Source: Lacipirellula parvula
GTDB lineage: Bacteria > Planctomycetota > Planctomycetia > Pirellulales > Lacipirellulaceae
Direction of reading: 5' to 3'
DNA length: 64,000 nt
Assembly (NCBI RefSeq): GCF_009177095.1
Contig: NZ_AP021861.1
Span: 4,818,501 to 4,882,500, forward strand
In this document: piece after piece, positions 10,438-19,552 of the stretch
Layout: every line of letters starts with the position of its first letter
Numbering within the stretch: the stretch's first letter is position 1
Made by a program: the position numbers and the translations under genes
The notes under the pieces: model-generated
Databases searched by the model: none
What the model saw: only the letters and a program-made list of their open reading frames with translations
Told to the model about the DNA's origin: nothing

Positions 10438-11340
10438 ATGTCGCTGCTCGTCGTTGGTTCCGTCGCGATTGATAACGTCGAAACGCCTCTTGAGCGGCGG
10501 GATAACGTCCTAGGCGGCTCGGCAACCCACTTCTCGATCGCTGCCAGCTTCTTCACCGGCGTGCGGCTCGTCGGCGTCGTGGGCGACGACTGGCCCCAAC
10601 AGCACACGGAACTGCTCAACGGCCGTGGCATCGATACCTCAGGCCTGCAGATCGTGCCGGGTGGCAAGACGTTCACCTGGACCGGCCGCTATGAACCGAA
10701 CATGAACGATCGCGAGACGCTCGACGTTCAGTTGAACGTGTTCGGCGAGTTCGACCCGAAGCTCCCCGAGTCGTACCGCAGCGCGAAGTACGTCTTCCTC
10801 GCCAACGGCGTGCCGGGCGTGCAGTCGAAGGTGCTTGAGCAGGTGCCGGGACGCCGCCTCGTCGTGGCCGATACGATGGATCTGTGGATCAACATCATGC
10901 GGGCCGATCTCGATGCGCTGCTGAAAAATCTTGACGGCCTCGTGCTCAACGACAGCGAAGCGAAGCTGCTCACCGGCTCTCAGAACCTTGTCGCCGCCGG
11001 TCGCGCCGTCCAGCGAATGGGGCCGAAGTTCGTCGTCATCAAGAAGGGCGAACATGGCGCCATGTTCTTCGGCGAACACGAAACCTACGTGCTCCCGGCG
11101 TACCCGACGGAGCGCGTCGTCGATCCAACCGGCGCCGGCGACACCTTTGCCGGCGGCATGATGGGCTACCTCACTGAGCAAGATTCGTTCGACGCCGAGA
11201 CGCTGAAGACGGCGATGGCCTACGGCATCGTCGCCGCCAGCTTCAACGTCGAAGGTTTCGGCACCGAGCGGATGCAGCAGCTCAACCGCGAAGACATCGA
11301 AAAGCGGATGGGCGACTACCGGAAGATGCTGAGCTTCTAA
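10438..11340 (+). CDS. PfkB-family sugar/nucleoside kinase
   Basis: This 300-aa ribokinase-like protein has the N-terminal glycine block NVLGGSATHFSIAAS and the C-terminal signature DPTGAGDTFAGG containing the catalytic Asp. FVVIKKGEHGAM is the usual strand before the ATP site. The family phosphorylates sugars or nucleosides; the substrate cannot be read from sequence. The frame is open upstream to 10360, but ATG 10438 begins exactly at the first conserved strand (MSLLVVGSVAID). Its TAA overlaps the ATG of the next gene (TAATG), so the two are translationally coupled. Confidence 0.92.
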   Translation: MSLLVVGSVAIDNVETPLERRDNVLGGSATHFSIAASFFTGVRLVGVVGDDWPQQHTELLNGRGIDTSGLQIVPGGKTFTWTGRYEPNMNDRETLDVQLNVFGEFDPKLPESYRSAKYVFLANGVPGVQSKVLEQVPGRRLVVADTMDLWINIMRADLDALLKNLDGLVLNDSEAKLLTGSQNLVAAGRAVQRMGPKFVVIKKGEHGAMFFGEHETYVLPAYPTERVVDPTGAGDTFAGGMMGYLTEQDSFDAETLKTAMAYGIVAASFNVEGFGTERMQQLNREDIEKRMGDYRKMLSF

Positions 11341-11909
11341 TGGCAAAGACTCGCACCTTTATCGCCGTCGAAGCCGTCGACCAGGTTCACGCCTCGGCGC
11401 TCGGCGTCATCGATCGGCTTCGCTCCGCCACCGACAACGTCAAGTGGGTGGAGCCCGACAACCTCCATTGGACGCTCCACTTTTTGGGCGACCTTGGCGA
11501 CGTCGAGATGGCGGAAGTCTGCCTGCGGACCGTGCGAACGGCGGCAAAGCACGAAGGATTTACGCTCGAAGCCCGCGGAATCGGGGCTTTCCCGACGATT
11601 GAACGTCCGCGGGCGCTGTGGCTCGGCGCCGGCGAAGGTCATGAGCAGCTCTGCGACTTACAGGCCGACATCGAACGAGCGATCGAATCGCTCGGCTTCC
11701 GCGCAGAGCGGCGGCAATTCGTCCCGCATCTGACGCTCGGTCGGGTAGGGCAGGGGAGCCACGGCGGCTCGTTGCTGACCGAACGACTGGAGAAGCTTAC
11801 CGACTTCGATGGCGGAGCGATGGGCGTCGATTCGGTCACTGTTTACGCGAGTGAGCTGACGCGCGAGGGGCCGACATACCACGTCCTCGCACGGGCGCCG
11901 CTCGGCTGA
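11340..11909 (+). CDS. thpR: RNA 2',3'-cyclic phosphodiesterase (2'-5' RNA ligase family)
   Basis: The 189-aa protein has two HxTx motifs, HWTL near residue 41 and HLTL near residue 128. These are the paired catalytic His/Thr of the 2H phosphoesterase superfamily, at the spacing seen in ThpR/LigT. It is expected to open 2',3'-cyclic phosphates on RNA ends in the cytoplasm. Translation starts at an ATG sharing one base with the stop codon of the sugar kinase gene, so expression should depend on that gene. Confidence 0.92.
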   Translation: MAKTRTFIAVEAVDQVHASALGVIDRLRSATDNVKWVEPDNLHWTLHFLGDLGDVEMAEVCLRTVRTAAKHEGFTLEARGIGAFPTIERPRALWLGAGEGHEQLCDLQADIERAIESLGFRAERRQFVPHLTLGRVGQGSHGGSLLTERLEKLTDFDGGAMGVDSVTVYASELTREGPTYHVLARAPLG

Positions 11910-11919
11910 GAACGCATGC

Positions 11920-14346
11920 TCAAATTGCGTCGAGTTCTGCGAGCAGTTCGTCGGTCAGTTTAAGTTCGGCAGCGAACTGCGGCTCGTTCGGGTGCTGCTC
12001 GACGAGTTCCCGCAAGATGCGCTGCGATTCTTGCAGCTTCGCCCGCGCGTCGTCTGTGCGGTAAATGTCCGCCAATAATTCGCCGGTCGCTCGCAGTGCG
12101 ACGCCCAAGTCGCACTGGTGGCGGGGCGAGGCGTCTCCCGCGGCTTGCAACGTTTGCAACCGCTTCGTCGCTGACTCGAGCGACTCGAGGGCTCCGCTCG
12201 TTTCGCCGTCGGCGCTGAACTGCATGCCGAGGTTCATTTCGATCCCGGCAAGATCGGCGGCGTACTCCGGGACGCTCGGATTGCGGTCGGCGAGTTCGCG
12301 CATCGCCGCGCGTGCGGCGCTGAGCGCCGCGACCGCTTCTTCCGGACGGCCGCTGGCTGCTTCGACGTCTCCGAGCATCCGTTGGCAAAGGGCGAGCCGC
12401 CGACTGTTTTCGAAGTCGGCGGGATTGGCGGTTGCCAGGGTGCCGAACGTCGCGATGGCCTCCGCCAGATTCTGCTTGGCGCCGACGAGATCGCCTTGCT
12501 GGATCCGCACCTGCGCCAAATTGAAATCGCCCATCCCAAGATCGCGGCGCAGCGTTTGGGGAGTTTCATCGCCGTTGAGCTGCGCCCGCCGCAGCGTTTG
12601 CGCCCGCTCCAACTGTTTAATCGCTGCTGCAGCATCGCCAGCAGCCAGATCGAGCAGCCCTAGGTTCATCAAACTGCTCGCGAGCGTTCGAGCGGCCTCG
12701 GCGTCATCCGGGCGCTGCTTGGCGATCGCTTCGCGCAACTCGGCCGCTTGGGTGAAGTACCGCCGAGCCGACTTGTTTTGCTTGAGGTTCTGGTGCGCCC
12801 GGCCGAGTGCGTTGAGCGTTTGTGCATACTCGACTTCCAATTCAGTCCGCACGCTTCCCGAGCTTTTCGCCACGAGCTGCTGCTGAACCTCCGCAGCTCG
12901 CTCGTAGTGCTCAATTGCCGGCGTTGCGGAATCGATCGTCTCGATCATGCGGCCGACGAAAAACTCGGCCTGCGCCACCTCTTGCCGCAGTTGCGGATCG
13001 TCGCCCCGCTCCTTGAGGAACTCTTGGTAGTACTCCAGCGCTTGCTTCAAGAGCGCATCGCGGAGCGGTTGCATGCCAGGCTGATTGAGCAGCGTCTCTT
13101 CGCTCACGCGAATGTAGTACTGCCGCACGGCGTCTTGCGCGAGCTGAAAATTCCGCTCAGCCCGATCGCGCTGCACCTTGAGCAAGCCGACGCCGACGGT
13201 CAAACCGGCGATCGCGAGCAAAGCGACGACGGAGACACTCGTGACGAACGATCGATGACGCCGCACCCACCGCCAACTCCGCGCGGCCAGCGATTCGCGG
13301 TGGGCCGCCACCGGTTCGTCGGCGAGGTACCGCTCGACGTCGAGAGCCAGCGCCCGGGCCGAAGCGTATCGCTGCGACGGCTGGCGGGCCATCGCCTTGA
13401 GGCAAATCGCTTGCAACGGCCGCGGCGTCTCGGCACGGACTTCCCGCGGAGGTTTGAAACGGCCCTGCTGAACGCGGAAGACAACGTCCTCCGCGGCGCC
13501 GTCGAACGGCGGTTGCCCTGTGAGCAAATGATAGAGCGTCGCGCCCAGTCCGTAGACGTCGCTCGCCGCGGTGAGCTGATCGAGCCGACCTGACGCCTGC
13601 TCGGGACTCATGTATTGCGTCGTGCCGACGATCCGCCCCGCTTGCGTTTGATCGGTTTGAGCCCGATGCGACGGCGTGACCGGCAACAACTCGAAGTCGT
13701 CGGCCGCCGCTTTCCCATCGAGCGTCTTCGCCAGTCCCCAATCGACAACGAACGTTTCGCCGAATGCGCCAAGCATGATGTTGCCCGGCTTCAGGTCGCG
13801 ATGAATCACATTGCGACTGTGGGCATAGTCGACAGCTTGGCAAACCGAGACGAACCGCGCCAGCAACTGGCGAAACTCAAGTTCCTTCTCCGGCCGACTC
13901 GCAGACTTGTCGAAGTAGTCTTCGATCGCCATCCGCAAATCAACGCCGCGGACGAACTGCATCGCGTAGTAAGGCCGACCGTCGGCAAATTCGCCGAGAC
14001 TGTAGACCGGCACGATGCCAGGATGCTCAAGGTTGCCGGTGATCTCCGCCTCGCGGACGAAGCGGCGGCGATTCTCATGGTCGTCGGCGTACGCCGGCAG
14101 AATTTCCTTGAGCGCAATCTCGCGATTCAGTTCGCCGTCTTGGGCGATCATCAACCGCCCGAGGCCGCCTTGCTGGTGGAGCCGCAGCACCGTGAAGCGC
14201 TGCCGCTCCGCCGAGTAGGTCCACGCATTGGGGCCGTTGGGGTCTTGCGTGTTGAAACGGTCGTCGCGAGTCCGCGAATCGGCGCGATCGTTGGTCCCGC
14301 CCGAATCAGGATCATGCTGAGCAGGATCGGCCATAGAGACGCTCAA
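11920..14346 (-). CDS. Ser/Thr protein kinase with membrane anchor and TPR repeats
   Basis: The 808-aa protein has a Hanks-type kinase domain at about 50-330. Lys80 sits in REIALK, the catalytic loop is HRDLKPGN (Asp184), a DWG replaces DFG at 202-204, and YMSPEQ follows. A transmembrane helix follows near 365-390, then a long alpha-helical TPR-like C-terminal region rich in Ala, Leu and Glu, probably outside the membrane. The usual glycine-rich loop reads QQGGLGRL. Such kinases are numerous in planctomycetes and likely sense an envelope signal. The ATG at 14346 is used; a second Met lies four codons in. It is convergent with thpR, 10 bp apart. Confidence 0.93.
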   Translation of the reverse strand: MSVSMADPAQHDPDSGGTNDRADSRTRDDRFNTQDPNGPNAWTYSAERQRFTVLRLHQQGGLGRLMIAQDGELNREIALKEILPAYADDHENRRRFVREAEITGNLEHPGIVPVYSLGEFADGRPYYAMQFVRGVDLRMAIEDYFDKSASRPEKELEFRQLLARFVSVCQAVDYAHSRNVIHRDLKPGNIMLGAFGETFVVDWGLAKTLDGKAAADDFELLPVTPSHRAQTDQTQAGRIVGTTQYMSPEQASGRLDQLTAASDVYGLGATLYHLLTGQPPFDGAAEDVVFRVQQGRFKPPREVRAETPRPLQAICLKAMARQPSQRYASARALALDVERYLADEPVAAHRESLAARSWRWVRRHRSFVTSVSVVALLAIAGLTVGVGLLKVQRDRAERNFQLAQDAVRQYYIRVSEETLLNQPGMQPLRDALLKQALEYYQEFLKERGDDPQLRQEVAQAEFFVGRMIETIDSATPAIEHYERAAEVQQQLVAKSSGSVRTELEVEYAQTLNALGRAHQNLKQNKSARRYFTQAAELREAIAKQRPDDAEAARTLASSLMNLGLLDLAAGDAAAAIKQLERAQTLRRAQLNGDETPQTLRRDLGMGDFNLAQVRIQQGDLVGAKQNLAEAIATFGTLATANPADFENSRRLALCQRMLGDVEAASGRPEEAVAALSAARAAMRELADRNPSVPEYAADLAGIEMNLGMQFSADGETSGALESLESATKRLQTLQAAGDASPRHQCDLGVALRATGELLADIYRTDDARAKLQESQRILRELVEQHPNEPQFAAELKLTDELLAELDAI

Positions 14347-14397
14347 GTGCGGAGTTGGATGCAGCCGCTAGTTTCGCTTCGCAAGAGAAGTTGTGGC

Positions 14398-14491
14398 TCC
14401 CTCCCCCTTGAGGGGAGGGCGGGGGAGGGGGTGGAACCCTGGTACCCGCTTCTGCCACCCCTCCCTAACCCTCCCCCTCAAGGGGAGGGGA
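14398..14491. repeat. GC-rich inverted repeat between kinase and outer-membrane protein genes
   Basis: Arms 14398-14434 and 14455-14491 (about 37 nt each) are imperfect reverse complements made of CCCTCCCC-type blocks. They would form a long hairpin on either strand. It lies downstream of the outer-membrane protein gene and upstream of the kinase gene on the minus strand. Confidence 0.75.
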
Positions 14492-14511
14492 CCTCAAGGT
14501 TCCAGCCGCCG

Positions 14512-15990
14512 CTAGAACCGCCGCTGCACCTGCGTATTGTACTCGAAATCGAACCCGCAACAGTTCTGGATCGGGGCGACCACGCCGTTCGTGAAGACCC
14601 AATTGCCGACTTCGATCGAGACGCCGGTCGCGGCGTTGAGGATGTCGACGCGGTTATCTTGGTTGCCGATCGTAATTGTCTGCAACGGGACCGTGCCGAT
14701 TGAGGATTGGGTGGTGAGCGGAATGTTCGTCAGGTTTGCGTCTTGCAATGTCGACGTGTAGTGAAGTTCAAACAGCCCGGAGACGCGGTGGTAGCGGTTC
14801 GGGTTTTGGTTCTGGCTGAAGATGTAGCCCCAACCTAGGTTCAGCCGCATCAGCGTTTGCGAGAACAACTCCGCCCGCACCGGCACCGGCGTGTAGTAGT
14901 CGTAGAACCCGATCGGGTTGCCGACGCTGTCGAGGAACAGCGTGGCGCCATCGCCGTTTACCGTCACGCGGGACGGATTGGCGGCGACTTCGACCTGGAA
15001 GAAGCCTTGATGGAACCACCGCGCCGGCGGCGCATAAGCCCAGGCAAGGAAGGGGGAGATGTAAACCGTCTCGTTGGCGAATACGGATTGGAACGCTACG
15101 GCCTCGTCGGCGATGACGCCGGGCGAGTTGGGAAATTCCACTTGGCCATCGACGGCCAGTTGGTAGTTCACGTCGCGCGCCGTCGGCAATGTGAACCCGA
15201 CGCCGCCTGAGAGCGCGAACGTCTCCCGTTCCGTTAGCAGCATCTTGAAGATTGCGGACACGTTGCCTAGCGCCACTTCGCGGCCGCCGCTGTCGCTCAC
15301 CAATGGATCGACCACGCCGAAACTGGGCGCGATGATCGAGTAGATGTCGGACTGCATCTGGTGCTGAATCGGGACGCGAATCTCTAGCGATCCGGTCCGA
15401 TCCCAGAAGGTATTTTCCCACGCGAGCGTATGCTGGTCGAGGTTCACCGTCTCGTTGAACTGGTACGCCGAGACCCGCGACGCATTCTGGAAATGACGGT
15501 AACTCCAGTAGACGCGATCGGTGGGAAGCGGCGAGTTCGCTTCCGAAATATTGAGCCGACTGCAGGCAAGCGTTGGGTGAGCGAGGTCGGCGGTGACGAG
15601 GCCGTCGAACCCAATGCACGAGCCGGCGCCCGTGTCGCCAATCATGTAGGGCACGCTGGCCAAACCAATCGCCGTCGCGGAACGGAGCGCGGGGCGTTGC
15701 ATCGTCGCGGGCGTTCGCGTCGGCAGCGGCGGCCGCATCGCTGGCGGCTGCATCAGCGGCGAGTAGAGCATCTGGGCCGGCGCCACATCGGGATCGATCG
15801 CCAACTCGGTGGGCGCTCGGTCGCTCACCGACCAATCATGCAGCGTCATGGCCCCAACGGCCCAATCGTCAGCGGAGCTCTGCTCGCCGCACCAATAGTC
15901 GGTCGTCGTCGCCTGGAGATGCGACGACGCAATGCCGCCTTGCAGGGCTAGCGCGCACCCTAGAAACGATGCATGAGCACGGCGAAACAT
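14512..15990 (-). CDS. Probable outer-membrane beta-barrel protein
   Basis: This 492-aa protein has a short N-terminal export signal (MFRRAHASFLGCALAL). A Pro-rich stretch at about 75-105 follows, then a long region of alternating polar and aromatic residues typical of beta strands (VYWSYRHFQNAS, FALSGGVGFTLPTA, VYISPFLAWAYAP). The last residue is Phe, the usual end of outer-membrane barrels. No enzyme motif was seen and I do not recognise a named family. It is divergent from the exporter gene that follows. The start ATG at 15990 gives a good signal peptide. Confidence 0.7.
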   Translation of the reverse strand: MFRRAHASFLGCALALQGGIASSHLQATTTDYWCGEQSSADDWAVGAMTLHDWSVSDRAPTELAIDPDVAPAQMLYSPLMQPPAMRPPLPTRTPATMQRPALRSATAIGLASVPYMIGDTGAGSCIGFDGLVTADLAHPTLACSRLNISEANSPLPTDRVYWSYRHFQNASRVSAYQFNETVNLDQHTLAWENTFWDRTGSLEIRVPIQHQMQSDIYSIIAPSFGVVDPLVSDSGGREVALGNVSAIFKMLLTERETFALSGGVGFTLPTARDVNYQLAVDGQVEFPNSPGVIADEAVAFQSVFANETVYISPFLAWAYAPPARWFHQGFFQVEVAANPSRVTVNGDGATLFLDSVGNPIGFYDYYTPVPVRAELFSQTLMRLNLGWGYIFSQNQNPNRYHRVSGLFELHYTSTLQDANLTNIPLTTQSSIGTVPLQTITIGNQDNRVDILNAATGVSIEVGNWVFTNGVVAPIQNCCGFDFEYNTQVQRRF

Positions 15991-16158
15991 TGCTCAACTC
16001 GCGGGACGAATAATGCGACACCTGACGCATCATCGGCTGGCACGGGGAACCGCAATCAGCCGGTTGTAACGCTGGCGCCGATCTTGGCGACATCGAAAGG
16101 TGGGGTTATACCGGTCTTACGGTCTGTAGTAGCCAGAATTGGTTCCACGGAGAGCGAA

Positions 16159-17382
16159 TTGCGTACGACCCCATCCAGCCCTGAGCAGCCAGCAGCAACG
16201 AAACCTACAGCGGGGGGTTGGCGACTGCTCGTGTTGCTCGGTCTCCTGTCGGCTTTCTCGCCATTGGCGATCGACATGTATCTGCCGGCATTTCCGCAGA
16301 TGGAACACGATCTCGCCGCGGCGCCGGGGCGAGTGGAATTGACGCTCTCGCTGTTCTTGGCGGGCCTCGCAACCGGGCAATATGTCATCGGCCCCCTCAG
16401 CGACCGGACTGGCCGTCGCGCGCCGCTGCTCATTGGCTGCGGCGTCTACTCGCTGGCCGCGCTCGGCTGCCCGCTCGCGCCGACGGTCGAGTGGCTGATC
16501 GTGCTGCGGTTTGTGATGGGCTTTGCCGGAGCGGCGGGACTTGTCGTCTCCCGCGCCGTGGTGCGTGATCTGTTTGATGAAAAGCGCTCCGCCAGCGTTT
16601 ACTCGCTAATGATGATGGTGACCGGCATCGCCCCGATCGTGGCGCCGCTGATCGGTGGTTTCTTGCTGGGGCACTTCACTTGGCACGCGATCTTCTGGAC
16701 GCTCGCGGCGATTGGCATCGCCAGCGGGGCCGCGGTGGCGTTCGATCTGCGGGAATCGCTGCCGCCGGAGCGGCGTCTTGCTCAGCCGCTCGACGCCGTC
16801 ATCCGCCGCAGCGTAACAATCCTCGCCGATCTGCGGTTCATCGGCTACGCGCTCGCGATCGGATTTTCTTACGGAGCGCTGTTCGCGTATATCACCGGAT
16901 CGCCGAAGATTTACATCGACTACTTTGAGACGACGCCGCAGGCATTCAGCGGCTTCTTTGCGAGCAACGCCATCGTGCTGCTCGCGACGGCGCAGCTCAA
17001 TCGCCTGCTACTGCGACGATACTCGCCTCACGCGCTACTTCGTTTCGCCGCTATCGTGGCATTCGTCGGCGGCGTGACGCTCGTCGCGTTCACGCTGGGG
17101 AATGCTGGCTTCTGGCCATTTCAGCTCACGCTCTGCATTTGCATCGCGACGCTCGGGCTGATCTTTCCCAACGCCACCGCTGCGGCGATGGCTCCGTTTG
17201 GCCGCGAAGCTGGTGGCGCCTCGGCCGTGTTGGGATTGCTGCAGTACATCATCGGCGCCTTCGCCGGCGCTGCGGTCGGTTTACTGAGCGGAACGACGCC
17301 GCTCGCGATGGCCGCCACCCTCACCGCTTGCGAAGCGGGCGTCTTCGCCGTCATCTTCTGGAGCGAACGCCACCGCCAGTAG
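16159..17382 (+). CDS. Bcr/CflA-type multidrug efflux transporter (MFS)
   Basis: The product is a 12-helix major-facilitator protein. The first helix ends SPLAIDMYLPAFPQM, a Bcr/CflA landmark, and GPLSDRTGRRAPL is the loop 2-3 motif. DHA1-family members of this kind export drugs such as bicyclomycin or chloramphenicol. The frame is open from 15973, but that would overlap the divergent outer-membrane gene and adds unstructured sequence. A TTG at 16159 with GGAG 6 nt upstream gives a 407-aa protein of usual length and is chosen here; no ATG occurs before the first helix. Its TAG stop is the first three bases of a REP-like repeat. Confidence 0.88.
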   Translation: MRTTPSSPEQPAATKPTAGGWRLLVLLGLLSAFSPLAIDMYLPAFPQMEHDLAAAPGRVELTLSLFLAGLATGQYVIGPLSDRTGRRAPLLIGCGVYSLAALGCPLAPTVEWLIVLRFVMGFAGAAGLVVSRAVVRDLFDEKRSASVYSLMMMVTGIAPIVAPLIGGFLLGHFTWHAIFWTLAAIGIASGAAVAFDLRESLPPERRLAQPLDAVIRRSVTILADLRFIGYALAIGFSYGALFAYITGSPKIYIDYFETTPQAFSGFFASNAIVLLATAQLNRLLLRRYSPHALLRFAAIVAFVGGVTLVAFTLGNAGFWPFQLTLCICIATLGLIFPNATAAAMAPFGREAGGASAVLGLLQYIIGAFAGAAVGLLSGTTPLAMAATLTACEAGVFAVIFWSERHRQ

Positions 17383-17410
17383 CCGCGGGTCAACGACCCG
17401 CCGGAGCGGC
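17380..17410. repeat. 31-bp REP-like palindrome, copy 2
   Basis: This is identical over 31 nt and in the same orientation to 1873-1903. The first three bases are the TAG stop codon of the exporter gene, so the repeat forms the start of its 3' untranslated region. Confidence 0.85.
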
Positions 17411-17486
17411 AACGAGAAATCGCCGCCAATCGCTTGCGAAGAGTAAATCGCGGATGGCCGACGCGGAGCCGACTCAATCCCCCCGG

Positions 17487-19427
17487 TCACTGACCGGGGG
17501 CTAATTTTTCGTCCGGCGAATCGTCCTTCACCGCCCCGCCACTCTGCGGATCAACCGCCAATTGCAGATTTTCGTCATCCACCGTGTAAAACACATACCC
17601 GTACATCATCTCTTCGAACGTCTGCTGCCCCTCACGAACTTCCGCTGACGGATCGGGGTTGTACGGATTAAACGCCGAGTTATCGAAGTGCGCAACCGCT
17701 TCGAAACGCGTGCCGGCGGGGAACCGTTTGGCGCCTTTCGGCAAGTAATACGGCAGTTGCCAATCAAAGCTGTAATTCGGAATCATCAACAGCGTCTGCG
17801 GCTCACTACCCGGCGAGTGGGCGCGGAACGTCACGTCTTTCCCGCGCACGTGCATGTGAGCGAACATCCCATACGCGGTCACGTCGCGGTCAACAGTGCG
17901 GCTCGCATCCAACCGGTGGAACGGCGCGTGCGGGGGAATCTTAAAACCGTGGCTCGCCAATTCGACGTAGCGAAGTTCCTTCGTTACGCGCTCGCGCGGA
18001 AAACGAAAACCGACGCGAATGCGACACTTCTCCGGCTTGCCGGTCGTCGTGAGATGGACCTGCAGCCCCAACATCGAACCGGCCGGAATCTTCCCCGCGA
18101 CGCCGTCGCCCAGTTGCATCGGCCCGCCGCCCGGCACGTAACCGGTGACCAATTTGGCGTTCCGGCCATCACCGCCAATCGGGATGAGGCCGAGATTGCA
18201 GTGATGGACGACGCGCGGGTTGTCGGGCAGCACTTCGGCCGCTTCGAACCACATGTCCTGCGTGAACAGCTTCGGCAGCACGGCATAGCGATAGTCGACG
18301 TAACCTTCGGCCGGCACATCGAATTCCGCGAGTGCCGTGAGCACCAGATCGGGCTCGCCGATCGACCACTTGCGATTGGCCCATGTGTCGTCGCTCGATG
18401 CGTTATCACTAATGGCGGCTTCATTTGCCGCTGGGTCGGGTTTGATGGTAACGTACCCCGATGGCTTTGCTCGCCCGAGCGGCATGCCGCCGCGCACCCA
18501 GGCGATGATCGCCTCACGATCCTCGGCCGGCATCTCGCGGCAGTTCGTGAACTCGCCATGTTCGCTGGCCGCATACCACGGCGGCATGCGACGCTCGGCC
18601 ACGACCTCGGCAATCATTTCGCCATTGGCCGCCACTTCGTCGAACGTCTCCAACGCGAACGGCGCCGCAGTATTTTCTTGATGGCATTCGGTGCAATGCT
18701 TCGCCATCAGGCCTGCAATTGATTCAACGTACGTAGGCGGTTGCTCCGGCGTATTGGCGGGCAGTGCTGTGATCCGGCAACCATCCACCGGCGTTTCCGT
18801 AACGGCTATTGGGCGATCGGCAAGCAGAGCGTCAATCGCGTCGCGAAGCTCCTGCTTCACTGCGCCGGCAGTTGTTCCGCTCAGCCGAATTTGGTTGTCG
18901 ATTCGGCCTCGGTACCTCAGCCGCCGCTCGGCGTCGATCACGACGACCTCCGGCGTCCTATCGACGCCGCAGGCCGCCACGCACTGTCCGTCGGTATCTT
19001 TCACTAAAGGGAACGGCACGTCGAACTCGACTCCCTGCGCCGCCACGTCGAGGATCGAATCTTCCGCTCCAACGTTGACCGCCAGAAACTGCACGCCTTG
19101 CTCGCGGTACGCGGCTTCCAATTCCTTCAACCGCGGCCAATAGCGCTGCACGAGCGGGCAAGTCGTGTTCGTGAACACCAACACGAACGCCCGTCGCGGC
19201 GTTGGAAAGGTCTTCGCGCTGAAGTCGTCTAGCGAACGCGGCAGAAACCACGTGTCATGGAACTCGAACCGCACGACTTCGTCACCTACCTGCGGACGCG
19301 CGGGCGGCTCACCGTCACTCCGCAACTCGGCGGCGAAAGCCGCGCCGCCGATCGACGCCAGCGCCCACAGAGCCGTTAGGGTGCACAACCTTCTGAACAT
19401 TCGAACCACGACAGCGCGGCCATTCAT
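17487..19427 (-). CDS. Exported redoxin / cytochrome c / copper-monooxygenase-like fusion
   Basis: The 646-aa product has a signal peptide (MFRRLCTLTALWALA region). A thioredoxin-like redoxin domain follows, with one active-site Cys in NTTCPLVQRYWPR. Next is a single haem c motif CTECH in the middle, and then a C-terminal part resembling the peptidylglycine/dopamine monooxygenase copper domains, with VVHHCN and HMHVRG as candidate copper ligands. It probably acts in the periplasm in electron transfer or oxygenation; the substrate is unknown. The frame is open to 19622, but starts at 19427 or 19400 give the signal peptide and avoid overlap with the divergent PAP2 gene. Confidence 0.82.
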   Translation of the reverse strand: MNGRAVVVRMFRRLCTLTALWALASIGGAAFAAELRSDGEPPARPQVGDEVVRFEFHDTWFLPRSLDDFSAKTFPTPRRAFVLVFTNTTCPLVQRYWPRLKELEAAYREQGVQFLAVNVGAEDSILDVAAQGVEFDVPFPLVKDTDGQCVAACGVDRTPEVVVIDAERRLRYRGRIDNQIRLSGTTAGAVKQELRDAIDALLADRPIAVTETPVDGCRITALPANTPEQPPTYVESIAGLMAKHCTECHQENTAAPFALETFDEVAANGEMIAEVVAERRMPPWYAASEHGEFTNCREMPAEDREAIIAWVRGGMPLGRAKPSGYVTIKPDPAANEAAISDNASSDDTWANRKWSIGEPDLVLTALAEFDVPAEGYVDYRYAVLPKLFTQDMWFEAAEVLPDNPRVVHHCNLGLIPIGGDGRNAKLVTGYVPGGGPMQLGDGVAGKIPAGSMLGLQVHLTTTGKPEKCRIRVGFRFPRERVTKELRYVELASHGFKIPPHAPFHRLDASRTVDRDVTAYGMFAHMHVRGKDVTFRAHSPGSEPQTLLMIPNYSFDWQLPYYLPKGAKRFPAGTRFEAVAHFDNSAFNPYNPDPSAEVREGQQTFEEMMYGYVFYTVDDENLQLAVDPQSGGAVKDDSPDEKLAPGQ

Positions 19428-19552
19428 CGGCAAAGCACTCGCGAGGGGAGTTGAAGAGACGGCCCAGACGCGCGGAGCGCCTGCCAAGAATATGGTAATC
19501 TCCTGCAGGCGACTGGGCCTAGCCGCTAAAGATCTCATGCTCCATGTAAAAA

